From contig SVHV01000001.1 in NCBI GenBank assembly GCA_015055605.1, positions 1 through 64,000 of the forward strand: 64,000 nucleotides of DNA, given 5' to 3'. Below, in pieces: positions 33,802 to 42,302 of the stretch. Under the pieces are notes generated by a model, which ran no database searches, was not told the origin of the DNA, and saw only the letters and a list, made by a program, of their open reading frames with translations. Position 1 is the first letter of the stretch; every line of letters begins with the position of its first letter. The position numbers and the translations under genes are program-made. The stretch comes from Clostridiales bacterium. GTDB lineage: Bacteria > Bacillota > Clostridia > Christensenellales > UBA1242.

Positions 33802-34416
33802 CTAAATATATTCTATAATAGTTTCATATATTTTGTCTGCTAATTTTTGATGACCTATCTCGTTAGGGTGTAGGCCGTCACTTAGTTCATCTGTTTTCAG
33901 TATGTCTTGAACATCAATATATTTAATTTTATGCTTGTCGCATGTAATTTTTAGAATATGGTCATATTCATTTATTTCTGTATTGATGAAAGTTTCTGTA
34001 TATACTGATGATTCAAGGTTTTGAGGGATAATATCTTCATCTACTCTGGTTAGTCCAACAAATATAACTTTGTTTGTGTATTTTTGAGCTTTTTCAATGA
34101 GTGATTCTATGTTTTTTTGAAATATTTCTCTAGGCACACTATTTTTACCAAAACCTACTAGAGAATCATTGATTCCTATGGCAAATATTATGATATTATG
34201 GAATAAATGATGGTGCCTATATCCATATTCGTAATTAAATTGAGTGTTTACTCCTGTGCTGGTTTCTCCTGGTATGGCTAGATTGTATACATGCAGAAAG
34301 TTATCGGTGTTAGTTTCTAGCATGCTACGAAGTCTACTAACCCAACCTCCTTTATCTTTGTCCCATGCTCCATAAGCAATGCTGTCGCCAAATACTGTTA
34401 TACAGATGTCTTTCAT
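33802..34416 (-). CDS. SGNH/GDSL-family hydrolase
   Basis: A 204-residue lipase/esterase-like protein. Block I is V-F-G-D-S-I-A-Y-G with the catalytic Ser near residue 11, block III is A-I-G-I-N-D-S near 81 and block V is D-G-L-H-P-N near 182 (Asp-His). Such enzymes deacylate sugars, lipids or carry out O-acetyl removal. No signal peptide. The start has AAGAGGT upstream. Being just beside the sialic-type cluster it could remove O-acetyl groups from the nine-carbon sugar, but it is on the opposite strand and this link is speculative. Confidence 0.82.
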   Translation of the reverse strand: MKDICITVFGDSIAYGAWDKDKGGWVSRLRSMLETNTDNFLHVYNLAIPGETSTGVNTQFNYEYGYRHHHLFHNIIIFAIGINDSLVGFGKNSVPREIFQKNIESLIEKAQKYTNKVIFVGLTRVDEDIIPQNLESSVYTETFINTEINEYDHILKITCDKHKIKYIDVQDILKTDELSDGLHPNEIGHQKLADKIYETIIEYI

Positions 34417-34559
34417 ATTTACCTCTTCGTTTTTTTAGTATTATAGCCTATAATCTTTAAAAATGAAAATTTAATTTAGCGAAATTGGTAAATTCGTTGA
34501 CAGAATGTTATTGATAAAGTACCCTAATAAAAATAATATGCAGGGGAGTGAAGAGCGAA

Positions 34560-35009
34560 ATGGTAGATTATATTTTGATTCCTTATGTTGATGATGATTA
34601 TGAATTTGTATATCTTACGAAAAAGAATGCCTATCAAAGATATGTTGAGGCTAATTGGGGTGAGTGGAATGAAGATCAACAGAGAGGTTTCTTTGTGGAC
34701 TTTATGGACAACTTTGCCAAAGATATTCAAATAATTATAGTAGATAATAAAAAGGTTGGTTTTGTGCAGGGAACTATCACTGAGGCTGATGATTATGACC
34801 TTGGGAATATATGTATTATTCCTGAATTTCAAGGTAAGGGTTTGGGGACAAAAATTTTACATAGAATTATAGAAGAAAATAAGGACAGGGATATTTATTT
34901 GCAGTATTTTAAGCAGAATCCTGTCGGAATATTGTATAGTAGATTAGGCTTTGAAAAATGCGAAGAAAAACCATATCATATTAAAATGGTGCTTAGAAAA
35001 AGAGGTTAA
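34560..35009 (+). CDS. GNAT-family acetyltransferase
   Basis: A 149-residue GNAT enzyme. The acetyl-CoA loop is I-P-E-F-Q-G-K-G-L-G-T-K-I-L near residue 90, and I-L-Y-S-R-L-G-F-E is the C-terminal strand and bulge. Substrate unknown. ATG 34560 is chosen as the first conserved Met; a GTG at 34548 sits right on AGGGGAG and is less likely. It starts a tight three-gene set with a MazG-like and a Nudix gene. Confidence 0.85.
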   Translation: MVDYILIPYVDDDYEFVYLTKKNAYQRYVEANWGEWNEDQQRGFFVDFMDNFAKDIQIIIVDNKKVGFVQGTITEADDYDLGNICIIPEFQGKGLGTKILHRIIEENKDRDIYLQYFKQNPVGILYSRLGFEKCEEKPYHIKMVLRKRG

Positions 35010-35012
35010 TAT

Positions 35013-35339
35013 ATGAAGGTGTATAATAAATTAGTTAGAGATAAAATTCCAGCAATAATTAATGCAGATAATGGTTGCAAGGCTGTTACTAGAGTGTTGG
35101 ACAATGATGAGTATTTGGACAAACTCAACAGTAAAATTCTAGAAGAAGTAAAAGAGTATCTAGAGAGTGGTAGTGTAGAGGAACTAGCTGATCTAGAAGA
35201 GGTCCTCAGAGGAATTCTAGACGCAAAGGGTGTATCTTATGAAGAGTTTGAGTCTATTAGACAAGATAAGGTCGAAAAAAGAGGGGCTTTTAAGGATAAG
35301 ATTTTCTTAGAACGAGTTGTCGAGCCTGGTGATAAATAA
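35013..35339 (+). CDS. MazG-like/phosphoribosyl-ATP pyrophosphohydrolase-like protein
   Basis: A 108-residue all-alpha NTP pyrophosphatase-like protein beginning V-Y-N-K-L-V-R-D-K-I-P, a signature of this small family. The metal-binding E-E-V-K-E-Y and E-L-A-D-L-E-E-V segments (E-x-x-E and E-x-x-D type) are intact. It would hydrolyse (d)NTPs, possibly damaged or non-canonical ones. It begins three bases after the GNAT gene. Confidence 0.85.
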   Translation: MKVYNKLVRDKIPAIINADNGCKAVTRVLDNDEYLDKLNSKILEEVKEYLESGSVEELADLEEVLRGILDAKGVSYEEFESIRQDKVEKRGAFKDKIFLERVVEPGDK

Positions 35340-35356
35340 TAGGCATGGAGAGAAAG

Positions 35357-35767
35357 ATGGAAACACAGAAAGCAGGTTGTTTTTTAATTAAGAAAGATAC
35401 AGAAGAAATTGCAATCATTTATAGAGAAAAACAAAAGGATTATTCTTTTCCCAAAGGTCATGTAGAAAAGGGTGAGGGGTATAGAGAGTGTGCTATTAGA
35501 GAAACTGCAGAGGAAACTAAAAGAAAGGCTGTCATTGTAGAGAAGTATCCTCCTTATGTTTATAGATATACAACTGCAATGGGTGAGCATTGTGTTTGTT
35601 ATATGTTTATTGCCATAGATGATGGTAAAAGTGATAATACTAGTGAAGATACTCATGATTTAGTGTGGGTAAAAGTAAATGATGTGCTAGATTTATTGTC
35701 TTATGATACACTAAAAAAATCATGGAGAGCAATGCTTCCAAAGATACTAGAGATTTTAAAAAAATAA
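35357..35767 (+). CDS. Nudix hydrolase
   Basis: A 136-residue Nudix protein with the box F-P-K-G-H-V-E-K-G-E-G-Y-R-E-C-A-I-R-E-T-A-E-E-T near residue 32. The final G-U of the consensus is K-R here, a small deviation. It resembles diadenosine polyphosphate hydrolases. ATG 35357 follows GGAGAGAAAG; ATG 35345 in frame is an alternative. It ends the three-gene set, suggesting a nucleotide clean-up role with the MazG-like partner. Confidence 0.82.
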   Translation: METQKAGCFLIKKDTEEIAIIYREKQKDYSFPKGHVEKGEGYRECAIRETAEETKRKAVIVEKYPPYVYRYTTAMGEHCVCYMFIAIDDGKSDNTSEDTHDLVWVKVNDVLDLLSYDTLKKSWRAMLPKILEILKK

Positions 35768-35791
35768 AGACGCTTATGGTGTCTTTTTTTT
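35766..35791 (+). terminator. Terminator of the GNAT-MazG-Nudix set
   Basis: A stem AAAGACGC / GGTGTCTTT with a small loop and a T run. Confidence 0.85.
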
Positions 35792-35817
35792 GTGTACCAA
35801 AATTGGTGCGCTGTGGG

Positions 35818-35826
35818 TGATATACT
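35818..35826 (+). promoter_or_regulatory. Extended -10 promoter of the helicase gene
   Basis: TGA-TATACT; no convincing -35 box at the proper distance. The transcription start would be near 35833, with AAGGATGG before the ATG. Confidence 0.55.
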
Positions 35827-35857
35827 CTAGATAATAGTGTAAGGATGGCTTGATAAA

Positions 35858-38857
35858 ATGATTATAGACGATAATGATAAGATTGTAGACGAAAATGCAA
35901 AGACACTTTTTGAGAATTTACTTTCTGCAAATCTTGAGCTTATTACTCCTAACAAGATAATGGAGATATATAATGATGCAGTGAAAGTTCAAGAAGAGAA
36001 AAAGAAAAAAGATCAGGAAAAAAAGAGGTTAATTCAGAAACTTGAAGAACAATACAAAGGCATCAGGGTTTCTCTCGGTGTGCCATGGGTGTCTGTAAAT
36101 ATAGTTAAAGATTTTATGACTGAATTGCTTAAACTTCCACCATATATAACTAATAGTATCAGTTATAACGAGTATTTGTGCAGATGGACAGTATACAAGT
36201 GTAAAGAATTAAGTGCACTGAATGAGCATGTTTATGGTACTCGTAGATATCCTGCTCTCAGAATCTTTGAGGCAATACTAAATTGTAGAGAAATAGTAGT
36301 AATGGACGGCTGTTTTCTAAATGAAGAGGAAACTATTGCTGCTATTGAGAAACAAAAACTAATAGTTCAAAAGTTTGAAGAATGGGTGTGGCAAAGTGAC
36401 GATAGAAAGTACGAGATTTTAACTGCTTATCATAGAATGTTTGCTGATTTTAAGATAGATAATGGCGAGAATATTAGTTTATCGTTAGAGGGAATGAATG
36501 ATAGATTTAGGTTGCACGACTTTCAAAAAAAGGCAATAAAAAGAATAGTTGCTAACAAAAATACTTTACTTGCCTTTGAAGTGGGTTCGGGTAAAACCTA
36601 TATAATGATAGCCTCTGCTATGGAAATGAGGGCAAAAGGAATCTCTAAAAAGAATATGTTTGTGGTGCCTAATAATATTGTGGGGCAATGGCAAAGAATG
36701 TTTCTAGAATTGTATCCTAATGCTAATATTTTGGTGGTTGAACCTAAAACTTTTGCTCCTAAAAATCGTAAGTCAATCCTTATAGATATGCACGATAATG
36801 ACTATGATGGTATTATTATTGCCTATAGTTGCTTTGAAATGATTGCGGTATCTTATGAGTCCGAAATTATCTTGTTAACTAAAAAGTTGGAGAAGATACA
36901 AAGGGGATTAGAATATGGTAGTAGGGGAATGTACGAGTTAAGAGGAGAAAAGGACAGGATTCTAAAGGCTATTCACGAAATTAAACTAGAATATGAGGAT
37001 AAAGATGAACCAAAATTTGATGAATTAAATATTAATACACTATTTGTAGATGAAGCTCATAACTTTAAAAATATTCCTATAGAGGCAAATCTTCATGGGG
37101 TAAGGGGAGTCAATCCTAACGGCTCTCAAAAATGTAAGGATATGCTTACTAAAGTTAGAATAGTGCAAATGCAAAATGAGGGTAGGGGTGTTGTTTTTGC
37201 GACAGGTACTCCTCTATCTAATTCGATATCAGATGCATATATGCTACAGAATTATTTGCAACTCGATAGATTAGAGATGTGTGGGCTAGACAACTTTATA
37301 AACTGGGTCAAGACCTTTGCTAAAATTGAGTCTAATCTCGAGATTGCAGTAGATAGTAATAGTTTCAGAATGACTAGACGCTTTACTAAGTTTTTTAATC
37401 TGCCCGAACTCTCGAAAATGTTTGCAGAGGTAGCAATATTCCACTCTAACACACTAGACGGAATACCAGATGACTGTAAATATGTAGACCATACTATCAA
37501 GTCATCTGAGGAATTTAAAATATATATGAAGAGGTTAGGAACTCGTGCAGACTATGTAAAACAGGGTCGTGTTTCGCCTAAGATAGATAATATGTTAAAA
37601 ATCAGCACTGATGGTAGAAAATCAGCCCTTGATTTAACTCTAGTTGGAGTGCACCAGCCTAATAATAAAGGTAGTAAAGTGTTTTCTTGTGTAAATACCG
37701 TATTTGATTTATATCGGGAATTTCCAGAATCTTCGCAGATTATTTTTTGTGATTTTTCTACTCCAAAGGGTGAGGATTTTAGTGTTTACCAAAAAATTAA
37801 ACAACAATTAATTGATAAGGGAGTTGATTCTAGTGAAATAGAGTTTGTTCACAATGCAAAAACTGAAATTGCAAAACAAAAACTGTTTGATGATGTTAAT
37901 TGTGGTAAGATTAGAGTCTTGATAGGTTCTACATTTAAACTGGGTATAGGTGCTAATGTTCAAACTCGACTAAAGGCTATTCATCATTTAGATGTGCCAT
38001 GGCGTCCGGCAGATATGGTGCAGAGAGAGGGTAGGATACTTAGGCAGGGTAATTCAAATAAAGAAGTATTAATATTTAGATATATACTAGAGGGTAGTTT
38101 TGATGCATATTGTTGGCAAATACTAGAGACAAAGCAAGTATTTATATCGCAATTTTTGAGTAATACCTCTAGGGAGAGAGAAATGTCAGACCTAGAAGAA
38201 AATGTTTTGAACTATGCTGAGGTTAAGTCATTAGCCCTTGCTAAACCATTAATGAAAGTCCTAATTGCTAAAGAAAATGAAGTAAGGAATGCTCAAATCG
38301 TCCTTATGAAGAATATAGAAAGTAGAGAGCAACTTAAGGAAAAAATTGAGTGGTGTGAAGAGGAGATAATTAGGTTAGGTAATTATATAGAGAAGTGTAA
38401 GGATTTGAGTAAAGATATTGCAGAATATGACTTGACCGAAATTAAAAAGATTTTATCTGATAATGTTTCGTATCTATTGCCTAGCAAAATAGCAATAGAG
38501 CCTGGTGCAGAGCTATTTGAAATACTCGATTTTAGAGTGAAAGCTCCTGTTGTTTTAAATGAAAAAAGGCCGATTCTTATTCTCTCTTTTAAGGATATGG
38601 AATTTGAAGTGGATATCGGAGAGAGTGCTGTTGGTAATATTACTAGATTATTACATTTCTTCGGCAAGTTTGGGACATACATTGAGAAACAAGAAGAGAA
38701 ATTGCAAGACTTAAAGGAAAATAAATATCAGTGTGCTCAGCAATACAACAACATAGATATTAGCGATATGGCAGTTAAGAGGCTTATCGCTGAGCGTGAT
38801 AGTATTGCAGAGCAGGTTTTTAATACGGAGTCGGTTGATATGGGTGTTCCATTTTAA
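35858..38857 (+). CDS. SNF2-family (DEAH) helicase/translocase
   Basis: A 999-residue superfamily 2 ATPase. After a charged N-terminal 210 residues come motif Q (F-R-L-H-D-F-Q-K-K-A), Walker A F-E-V-G-S-G-K-T near 240, motif Ia P-N-N-I-V-G-Q-W, DEAH box V-D-E-A-H-N-F-K near 398, motif III A-T-G-T-P-L-S-N, and in lobe 2 I-G-A-N-V-Q-T-R and R-E-G-R-I-L-R-Q-G-N near 725. This layout resembles the helicase part of the large DarB-type or plasmid/phage SNF2-methyltransferase proteins, but no methylase motif (such as N-P-P-Y) is seen here. The C-terminal 230 residues are coiled coil plus an unknown domain. It would translocate on DNA, in defence, conjugation or chromosome upkeep. No integrase, recombinase or direct repeats are seen around it. 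Confidence 0.85.
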   Translation: MIIDDNDKIVDENAKTLFENLLSANLELITPNKIMEIYNDAVKVQEEKKKKDQEKKRLIQKLEEQYKGIRVSLGVPWVSVNIVKDFMTELLKLPPYITNSISYNEYLCRWTVYKCKELSALNEHVYGTRRYPALRIFEAILNCREIVVMDGCFLNEEETIAAIEKQKLIVQKFEEWVWQSDDRKYEILTAYHRMFADFKIDNGENISLSLEGMNDRFRLHDFQKKAIKRIVANKNTLLAFEVGSGKTYIMIASAMEMRAKGISKKNMFVVPNNIVGQWQRMFLELYPNANILVVEPKTFAPKNRKSILIDMHDNDYDGIIIAYSCFEMIAVSYESEIILLTKKLEKIQRGLEYGSRGMYELRGEKDRILKAIHEIKLEYEDKDEPKFDELNINTLFVDEAHNFKNIPIEANLHGVRGVNPNGSQKCKDMLTKVRIVQMQNEGRGVVFATGTPLSNSISDAYMLQNYLQLDRLEMCGLDNFINWVKTFAKIESNLEIAVDSNSFRMTRRFTKFFNLPELSKMFAEVAIFHSNTLDGIPDDCKYVDHTIKSSEEFKIYMKRLGTRADYVKQGRVSPKIDNMLKISTDGRKSALDLTLVGVHQPNNKGSKVFSCVNTVFDLYREFPESSQIIFCDFSTPKGEDFSVYQKIKQQLIDKGVDSSEIEFVHNAKTEIAKQKLFDDVNCGKIRVLIGSTFKLGIGANVQTRLKAIHHLDVPWRPADMVQREGRILRQGNSNKEVLIFRYILEGSFDAYCWQILETKQVFISQFLSNTSREREMSDLEENVLNYAEVKSLALAKPLMKVLIAKENEVRNAQIVLMKNIESREQLKEKIEWCEEEIIRLGNYIEKCKDLSKDIAEYDLTEIKKILSDNVSYLLPSKIAIEPGAELFEILDFRVKAPVVLNEKRPILILSFKDMEFEVDIGESAVGNITRLLHFFGKFGTYIEKQEEKLQDLKENKYQCAQQYNNIDISDMAVKRLIAERDSIAEQVFNTESVDMGVPF

Positions 38858-38861
38858 TTAA

Positions 38862-38893
38862 AAAAAGACTAAACAAAGCTGTTTAGTCTTTTT
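38862..38893. terminator. Bidirectional terminator between helicase and HD genes
   Basis: A 13-bp perfect stem AAAAAGACTAAAC / GTTTAGTCTTTTT serves both converging genes. Confidence 0.92.
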
Positions 38894-39585
38894 TATATAT
38901 GGTTGTAAAAATTTATTATTTGGTAGGCTACGGGAATCATTTGAATAGCAACTTTGTTTCTTAAGAAGTCTTCTGCAATATGAGGGCAACCCAGCCTTGC
39001 TCTATCTAGTCCATCAGCATCTTTTAGGATATTGAAGAGTGTTTTTGTACGATTATAGTCTTGTATTTGATTTTCTTTTGCGATAGTATCAAACCACTCA
39101 TCATGTAGACTGTGACAAGTAATAATGGTCTTTAGAATATTCATTTCTTCTTGGGTGATATCGAGTTTGAGATTGGCTAATTTGATGGCACTATTTAGTC
39201 CGTGATAAATATCTCGAGAATCGTCTATTCTTCCTATATCATGATACATAGCAGCATATAGTGAGAGTTGAATATCTCTAGTATCTAAATTGTTATTTAG
39301 TGCAAGATAATATGAAAATAGTGCAACTCTCTCATTGTGCAAATATCCATGTGTTTTGCTTGTGTATAGGAATTCTTTTTGTATATTATCTATGTTGTCA
39401 GTAAATAATTTGTACTCTTTAGAGTCTTTTATAGTATTTAAAAAGTCTTTTAGGTTTATACATTTAATATTGTTTTCTTTTAGTTCTTTACATTGATAAG
39501 TGTAATACTCATAGAGAATAGTTTTTGTATCCATATCAGGAAAGTTTGTGGAAGTAAATAATGCATTTAATGTTTTTGATTTCAT
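38893..39585 (-). CDS. HD-domain phosphohydrolase
   Basis: A 230-residue HD protein. Metal ligands appear in order: H-G-Y-L-H-N-E-R near 83, the H-D pair in M-Y-H-D-I-G-R near 115, H in C-H-S-L-H-D near 155 and the late Asp in D-A-D-G-L-D-R near 197. Such proteins hydrolyse nucleotides or cyclic nucleotides. Start site support is weak (no strong ribosome site), and it follows the upstream gene by 19 bases, so it is probably co-transcribed with it. Confidence 0.82.
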   Translation of the reverse strand: MKSKTLNALFTSTNFPDMDTKTILYEYYTYQCKELKENNIKCINLKDFLNTIKDSKEYKLFTDNIDNIQKEFLYTSKTHGYLHNERVALFSYYLALNNNLDTRDIQLSLYAAMYHDIGRIDDSRDIYHGLNSAIKLANLKLDITQEEMNILKTIITCHSLHDEWFDTIAKENQIQDYNRTKTLFNILKDADGLDRARLGCPHIAEDFLRNKVAIQMIPVAYQIINFYNHI

Positions 39586-39604
39586 TTTCTTTACTCACAA
39601 ATAT

Positions 39605-40543
39605 TTATTCGTCTTCATATATAACTTCGATTACTTCTTCCATATAGTCGGCAGTATCCCATAAGTCATCTATATCTGTAACAATACCTATGTAGTCTTT
39701 CATCTTGCCACTAACACGGACCTTACATCCCTCGTATATATCTATGGCTATCCTGTATTTACAATTATATTTATAAGTTTTATTGTTTGGGAAACGGACT
39801 TGAACACAAGTTCCATAGATTTCTTTCTTTTCTTCTAGTTCGTCTTCGTCTTCTTCGTCATCTTCATCATCTTCAAATAGTGAGTCGATAAAATCTTCTA
39901 ACTCTGGGTCGATTTCTTCGTCCTCTTCGTGGAAGTGTGGAGGGTTTTTTCTATACTCAGATAGGAATGTTTTTTCTCTAAGTTGTTCATGTTCTTCTGG
40001 TGACATAAAATTATCTTTTTTATAGTCGTATCCGGCTTTTTCTAAGAATAATTCGTTTACATAAGCATCTGGATAACCAGATGGATACATAGACAAGATA
40101 TACCATATTGCTAGTTGAAATTCTGGAGAGATATCTTCTCTATGAGAAATACCATCGAGAGCAAATAGAGATTGTATTAGTTGGCTTGGGTATGATGTAA
40201 GGTCTGCTAAACAATTAGATACTGAGTCGAATTCTCTGATTATGTCAATTGCCTGTTTTTCGTCTATTTCATCAGCCCACCTCAGAGCAACAAGTTTATC
40301 TTTTAGGATTAAGGCTTTGTGTTCTTGGTAACCATACTGCTTAAAAATATAATCTTGTAAACATTCGGTTTTTATTTCAATATCGTCTCTGTTTTCATAT
40401 CCAGATGAGTCGGTTAGTAGTTGCCATATACCTTTTTCCATTGAATCTTCATTAAAATCAGTATTGTTTTCTAAGGCTTCCCAGTATTGTACAATAGTTT
40501 TAATACCACGGCGAATGCCTGGGTCTAGTTTTTTAAAGTCCAT
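39605..40543 (-). CDS. Hypothetical acidic protein with a C-terminal OB-like domain
   Basis: A 312-residue soluble protein of no recognised family. Residues 1-190 are mostly helical. Residues 200-240 are an Asp/Glu run with little else, probably disordered. Residues 245-290 (V-Q-V-R-F-P-N-N-K-T-Y-K-Y then Y-E-G-C-K-V-R-V and I-G-I-V-T-D-I) resemble the small beta-barrel seen in PriA-like and transcription-factor modules. AAGAGGT precedes the ATG. It shares a leftward unit with the HD gene. Confidence 0.55.
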   Translation of the reverse strand: MDFKKLDPGIRRGIKTIVQYWEALENNTDFNEDSMEKGIWQLLTDSSGYENRDDIEIKTECLQDYIFKQYGYQEHKALILKDKLVALRWADEIDEKQAIDIIREFDSVSNCLADLTSYPSQLIQSLFALDGISHREDISPEFQLAIWYILSMYPSGYPDAYVNELFLEKAGYDYKKDNFMSPEEHEQLREKTFLSEYRKNPPHFHEEDEEIDPELEDFIDSLFEDDEDDEEDEDELEEKKEIYGTCVQVRFPNNKTYKYNCKYRIAIDIYEGCKVRVSGKMKDYIGIVTDIDDLWDTADYMEEVIEVIYEDE

Positions 40544-40641
40544 GAGCTATTACCTCTTTTTTAAACATTACACAATAAGTATACCATAAAAGTAATGATT
40601 TTCAATTAATTTTATGTGTAGAATATAGTTTCTTTATTGTT

Positions 40642-40670
40642 AAAAAAACACAGCAGGTTTACTGTGTTTT
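40642..40670 (-). terminator. Terminator of the leftward 106-residue gene
   Basis: Read on the minus strand, AAACACAG and CTGTGTTT pair and are followed by a U run of seven. On the plus strand it has no T run. Confidence 0.82.
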
Positions 40671-40692
40671 GGGGTTGTTACAGATAAGAGCC

Positions 40693-41013
40693 TTATTCAC
40701 CCATCTCTTCTTTGCTTGATGGGGTTGGTTGACTATCCATTGTTGATTTAGTTCTTTTTTCTTGTGCTAATTCTAAAAAGGCATCATAAGACCTAATTAG
40801 AGTCTTGTTTTTAATTTCTTCTTTTGATAGTTGTTGTAGTTCATAATTGAAGTTTGTGTTTTTCTTGTTTAAGTATTGTTTTACTCTAAAAGCAACAATT
40901 GGATTAGTAAAATAGTGTGATGTTTGACCATGAAACATAATTGCGTTACCCCAATGTTGTAATTGTTTATTGACAACTTTTCTTTTTACTTCGTATTTGA
41001 TTCCTATATACAT
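40693..41013 (-). CDS. Small hypothetical protein
   Basis: A 106-residue basic protein beginning M-Y-I-G-I-K-Y-E-V-K-R-K with strong GAGGTGG seven bases upstream, so I set the start here and not at the in-frame codon at 41073. The middle is rich in Gln, His and Asn; the C-terminus is hydrophilic (T-P-S-S-K-E-E). No family recognised. Located just beyond the ssrA terminator on the same strand. Confidence 0.5.
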   Translation of the reverse strand: MYIGIKYEVKRKVVNKQLQHWGNAIMFHGQTSHYFTNPIVAFRVKQYLNKKNTNFNYELQQLSKEEIKNKTLIRSYDAFLELAQEKRTKSTMDSQPTPSSKEEMGE

Positions 41014-41084
41014 ACTTCCACCTCGTATTATATTTAGCGATTCAATTGTAACATATAAATTTGCAAATTTCAATGCTCAAAAAT

Positions 41085-41110
41085 AAAAAACACAACATTG
41101 ATGTTGTGTT
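41085..41110 (-). terminator. Terminator of ssrA
   Basis: Read on the minus strand, AACACAACA / TGTTGTGTT form a 9-bp stem with a four-base loop and a T run. It begins eight bases beyond the encoded CCA end of the tmRNA. Confidence 0.9.
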
Positions 41111-41117
41111 CTGTTTG

Positions 41118-41475
41118 TGGTGGAGATGGCGAGAATCGAACTCGCGTCCACTTACCCTGCTTAAACCTTTCTACATAATTAGTCACTCTTCTTAAGTGAG
41201 TTTGTTATATGCCTAGTGACAGAAGTTTTAACAAACTAGGTAAGGGGATAGTCATATATTTGCTCTTACCTAAGACAAATATAGACTGCTATTTAGATTG
41301 ATGCCTAGTCTTAGTCAATAGCAAAACTAAGGTAGACAAGCTCGTGCAAGTACTTATGCAGCTAGAGCTAGAACAGATTTGTTATCTGCATTTAAATTTA
41401 AGTTTGAGTTTTGACGGGCTCAACCGTTATGCTTGAGTTTACGCTCCAGGTAAATGTCGAAACCGGTGCATCCCC
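41118..41475 (-). ncRNA. ssrA: Transfer-messenger RNA
   Basis: A 358-base tmRNA. Its 5' end G-G-G-G-A-T-G pairs with CATCTCC before the encoded ACCA end. The third pair is G-U, the alanyl-tRNA synthetase identity mark. The 3' part GCGAGTTCGATTCTCGC is the T-arm, and the 5' GCACCGGTTTCGACA block is the classic tmRNA start. It rescues ribosomes stalled on broken mRNA by tagging the peptide. The gene starts only 13 bases after smpB in the same direction and so can be processed from a shared transcript. CCA is genome-encoded. Confidence 0.97.
41354..41389 (-). other. tmRNA tag-peptide reading frame
   Basis: The resume codon GCA opens the frame A-D-N-K-S-V-L-A-L-A-A followed by TAA. With the alanine carried by the tmRNA the tag is A-A-D-N-K-S-V-L-A-L-A-A. 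The ending A-L-A-A is the usual degron read by ClpXP, whose genes are also in this window. Confidence 0.92.
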
Positions 41476-41488
41476 ATAAGATAGGCTA

Positions 41489-41938
41489 CTATCTATAGTT
41501 CTTTAGTTGCCTTTGGGTATCTCTTTCGATGTCTTTTTTTGCTAAGGCATCTTTTTTGTCGTAAAGATGTTTACCTTTTGCAATAGCAATTTCTAGTTTG
41601 ATAAGATTGTCTTTGAAGTAGATTTTTAGAGGGATACAAGTAAATCCTTTTTCTTTGATTTTTGTATGAATCTTGTTTAGTTCTCTCTTATTTAGTAGTA
41701 GTTTTCTGCTCCTTCTCTCTTCCACTGGCTCTATTGTAGACTTTTCAAATTTTGCAATAAACATATTCTTGATAAAAGCCTCACCGTCTTTAGAAAAAGC
41801 AATGAAACTGTCTTTTAGATTAGTATGACCTAGTCTAATAGATTTTACTTCGCTACCAACCAAAACAATTCCCGCCTCGTAGGTGGAAATAATGAAATAT
41901 TCAAAGTTTGCTTTTCTGTTGGTTGCTATTATTTTCAT
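41489..41938 (-). CDS. smpB: SsrA-binding protein SmpB
   Basis: A 149-residue OB-fold protein that carries tmRNA into the ribosome. Motifs: A-T-N-R-K-A-N-F-E-Y, G-I-V-L-V-G-S-E-V-K-S-I-R (family hallmark), N-L-K-D-S-F, R-S-R-K-L-L-L-N and G-K-H-L-Y-D-K-K in the C-terminal tail that mimics an anticodon/mRNA path. ATG 41938 follows AGGAA and matches the family N-terminus; an upstream in-frame codon at 41992 is unlikely. ssrA follows directly. Confidence 0.96.
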   Translation of the reverse strand: MKIIATNRKANFEYFIISTYEAGIVLVGSEVKSIRLGHTNLKDSFIAFSKDGEAFIKNMFIAKFEKSTIEPVEERRSRKLLLNKRELNKIHTKIKEKGFTCIPLKIYFKDNLIKLEIAIAKGKHLYDKKDALAKKDIERDTQRQLKNYR

Positions 41939-42196
41939 GATTTTTCCTAATTTTAAATTGCCATCTGCTGACTTAGATATTTTAGCATACAATTACTTTT
42001 TTTTCAATACAAATTTTGCTGTAGAAGAGCAAGATTTGCGAGAAAATATAGTAAATATATAAAAATATATGCTTTTACTTGAAATTTTTTTATATTTTTG
42101 TATTGAAAATTTTTTTAAAATAGATTACAATAAACTAACGGGTTTATGCTTTTTCGCTTAAATATTGAAAATTTTTGACAAAAAGTATTTAATTTT

Positions 42197-42225
42197 TTGC
42201 GAAAATAGTGTATACTAGATATAAT
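42197..42225 (+). promoter_or_regulatory. Promoter of the coiled-coil membrane protein gene
   Basis: TTGCGA (42197-42202), 17 bp, TATAAT (42220-42225), then a 5' UTR of about 70 bases with AAGGGGA before the ATG. The rest of the gap 41939-42196 is very AT-rich and holds no gene; it must contain the leftward smpB promoter, for which I see no clear match. Confidence 0.78.
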
Positions 42226-42302
42226 CTAAACTGTTGTGTCTATACTTACGGTGGAAGGTTTGAAAATGGCACAAGGTTAATACATTTTTGAAGGGGATTT
42301 GA

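Noticed and set aside
35858-40543. Integrated mobile element carrying the SNF2 helicase
   Set aside because: No att-like direct repeats, recombinase or relaxase; base and codon use look like the surroundings. Left as accessory region only.
42265-42279. Four-codon ORF (M-A-Q-G) before the coiled-coil gene
   Set aside because: Too short and without regulatory context to call a leader peptide.
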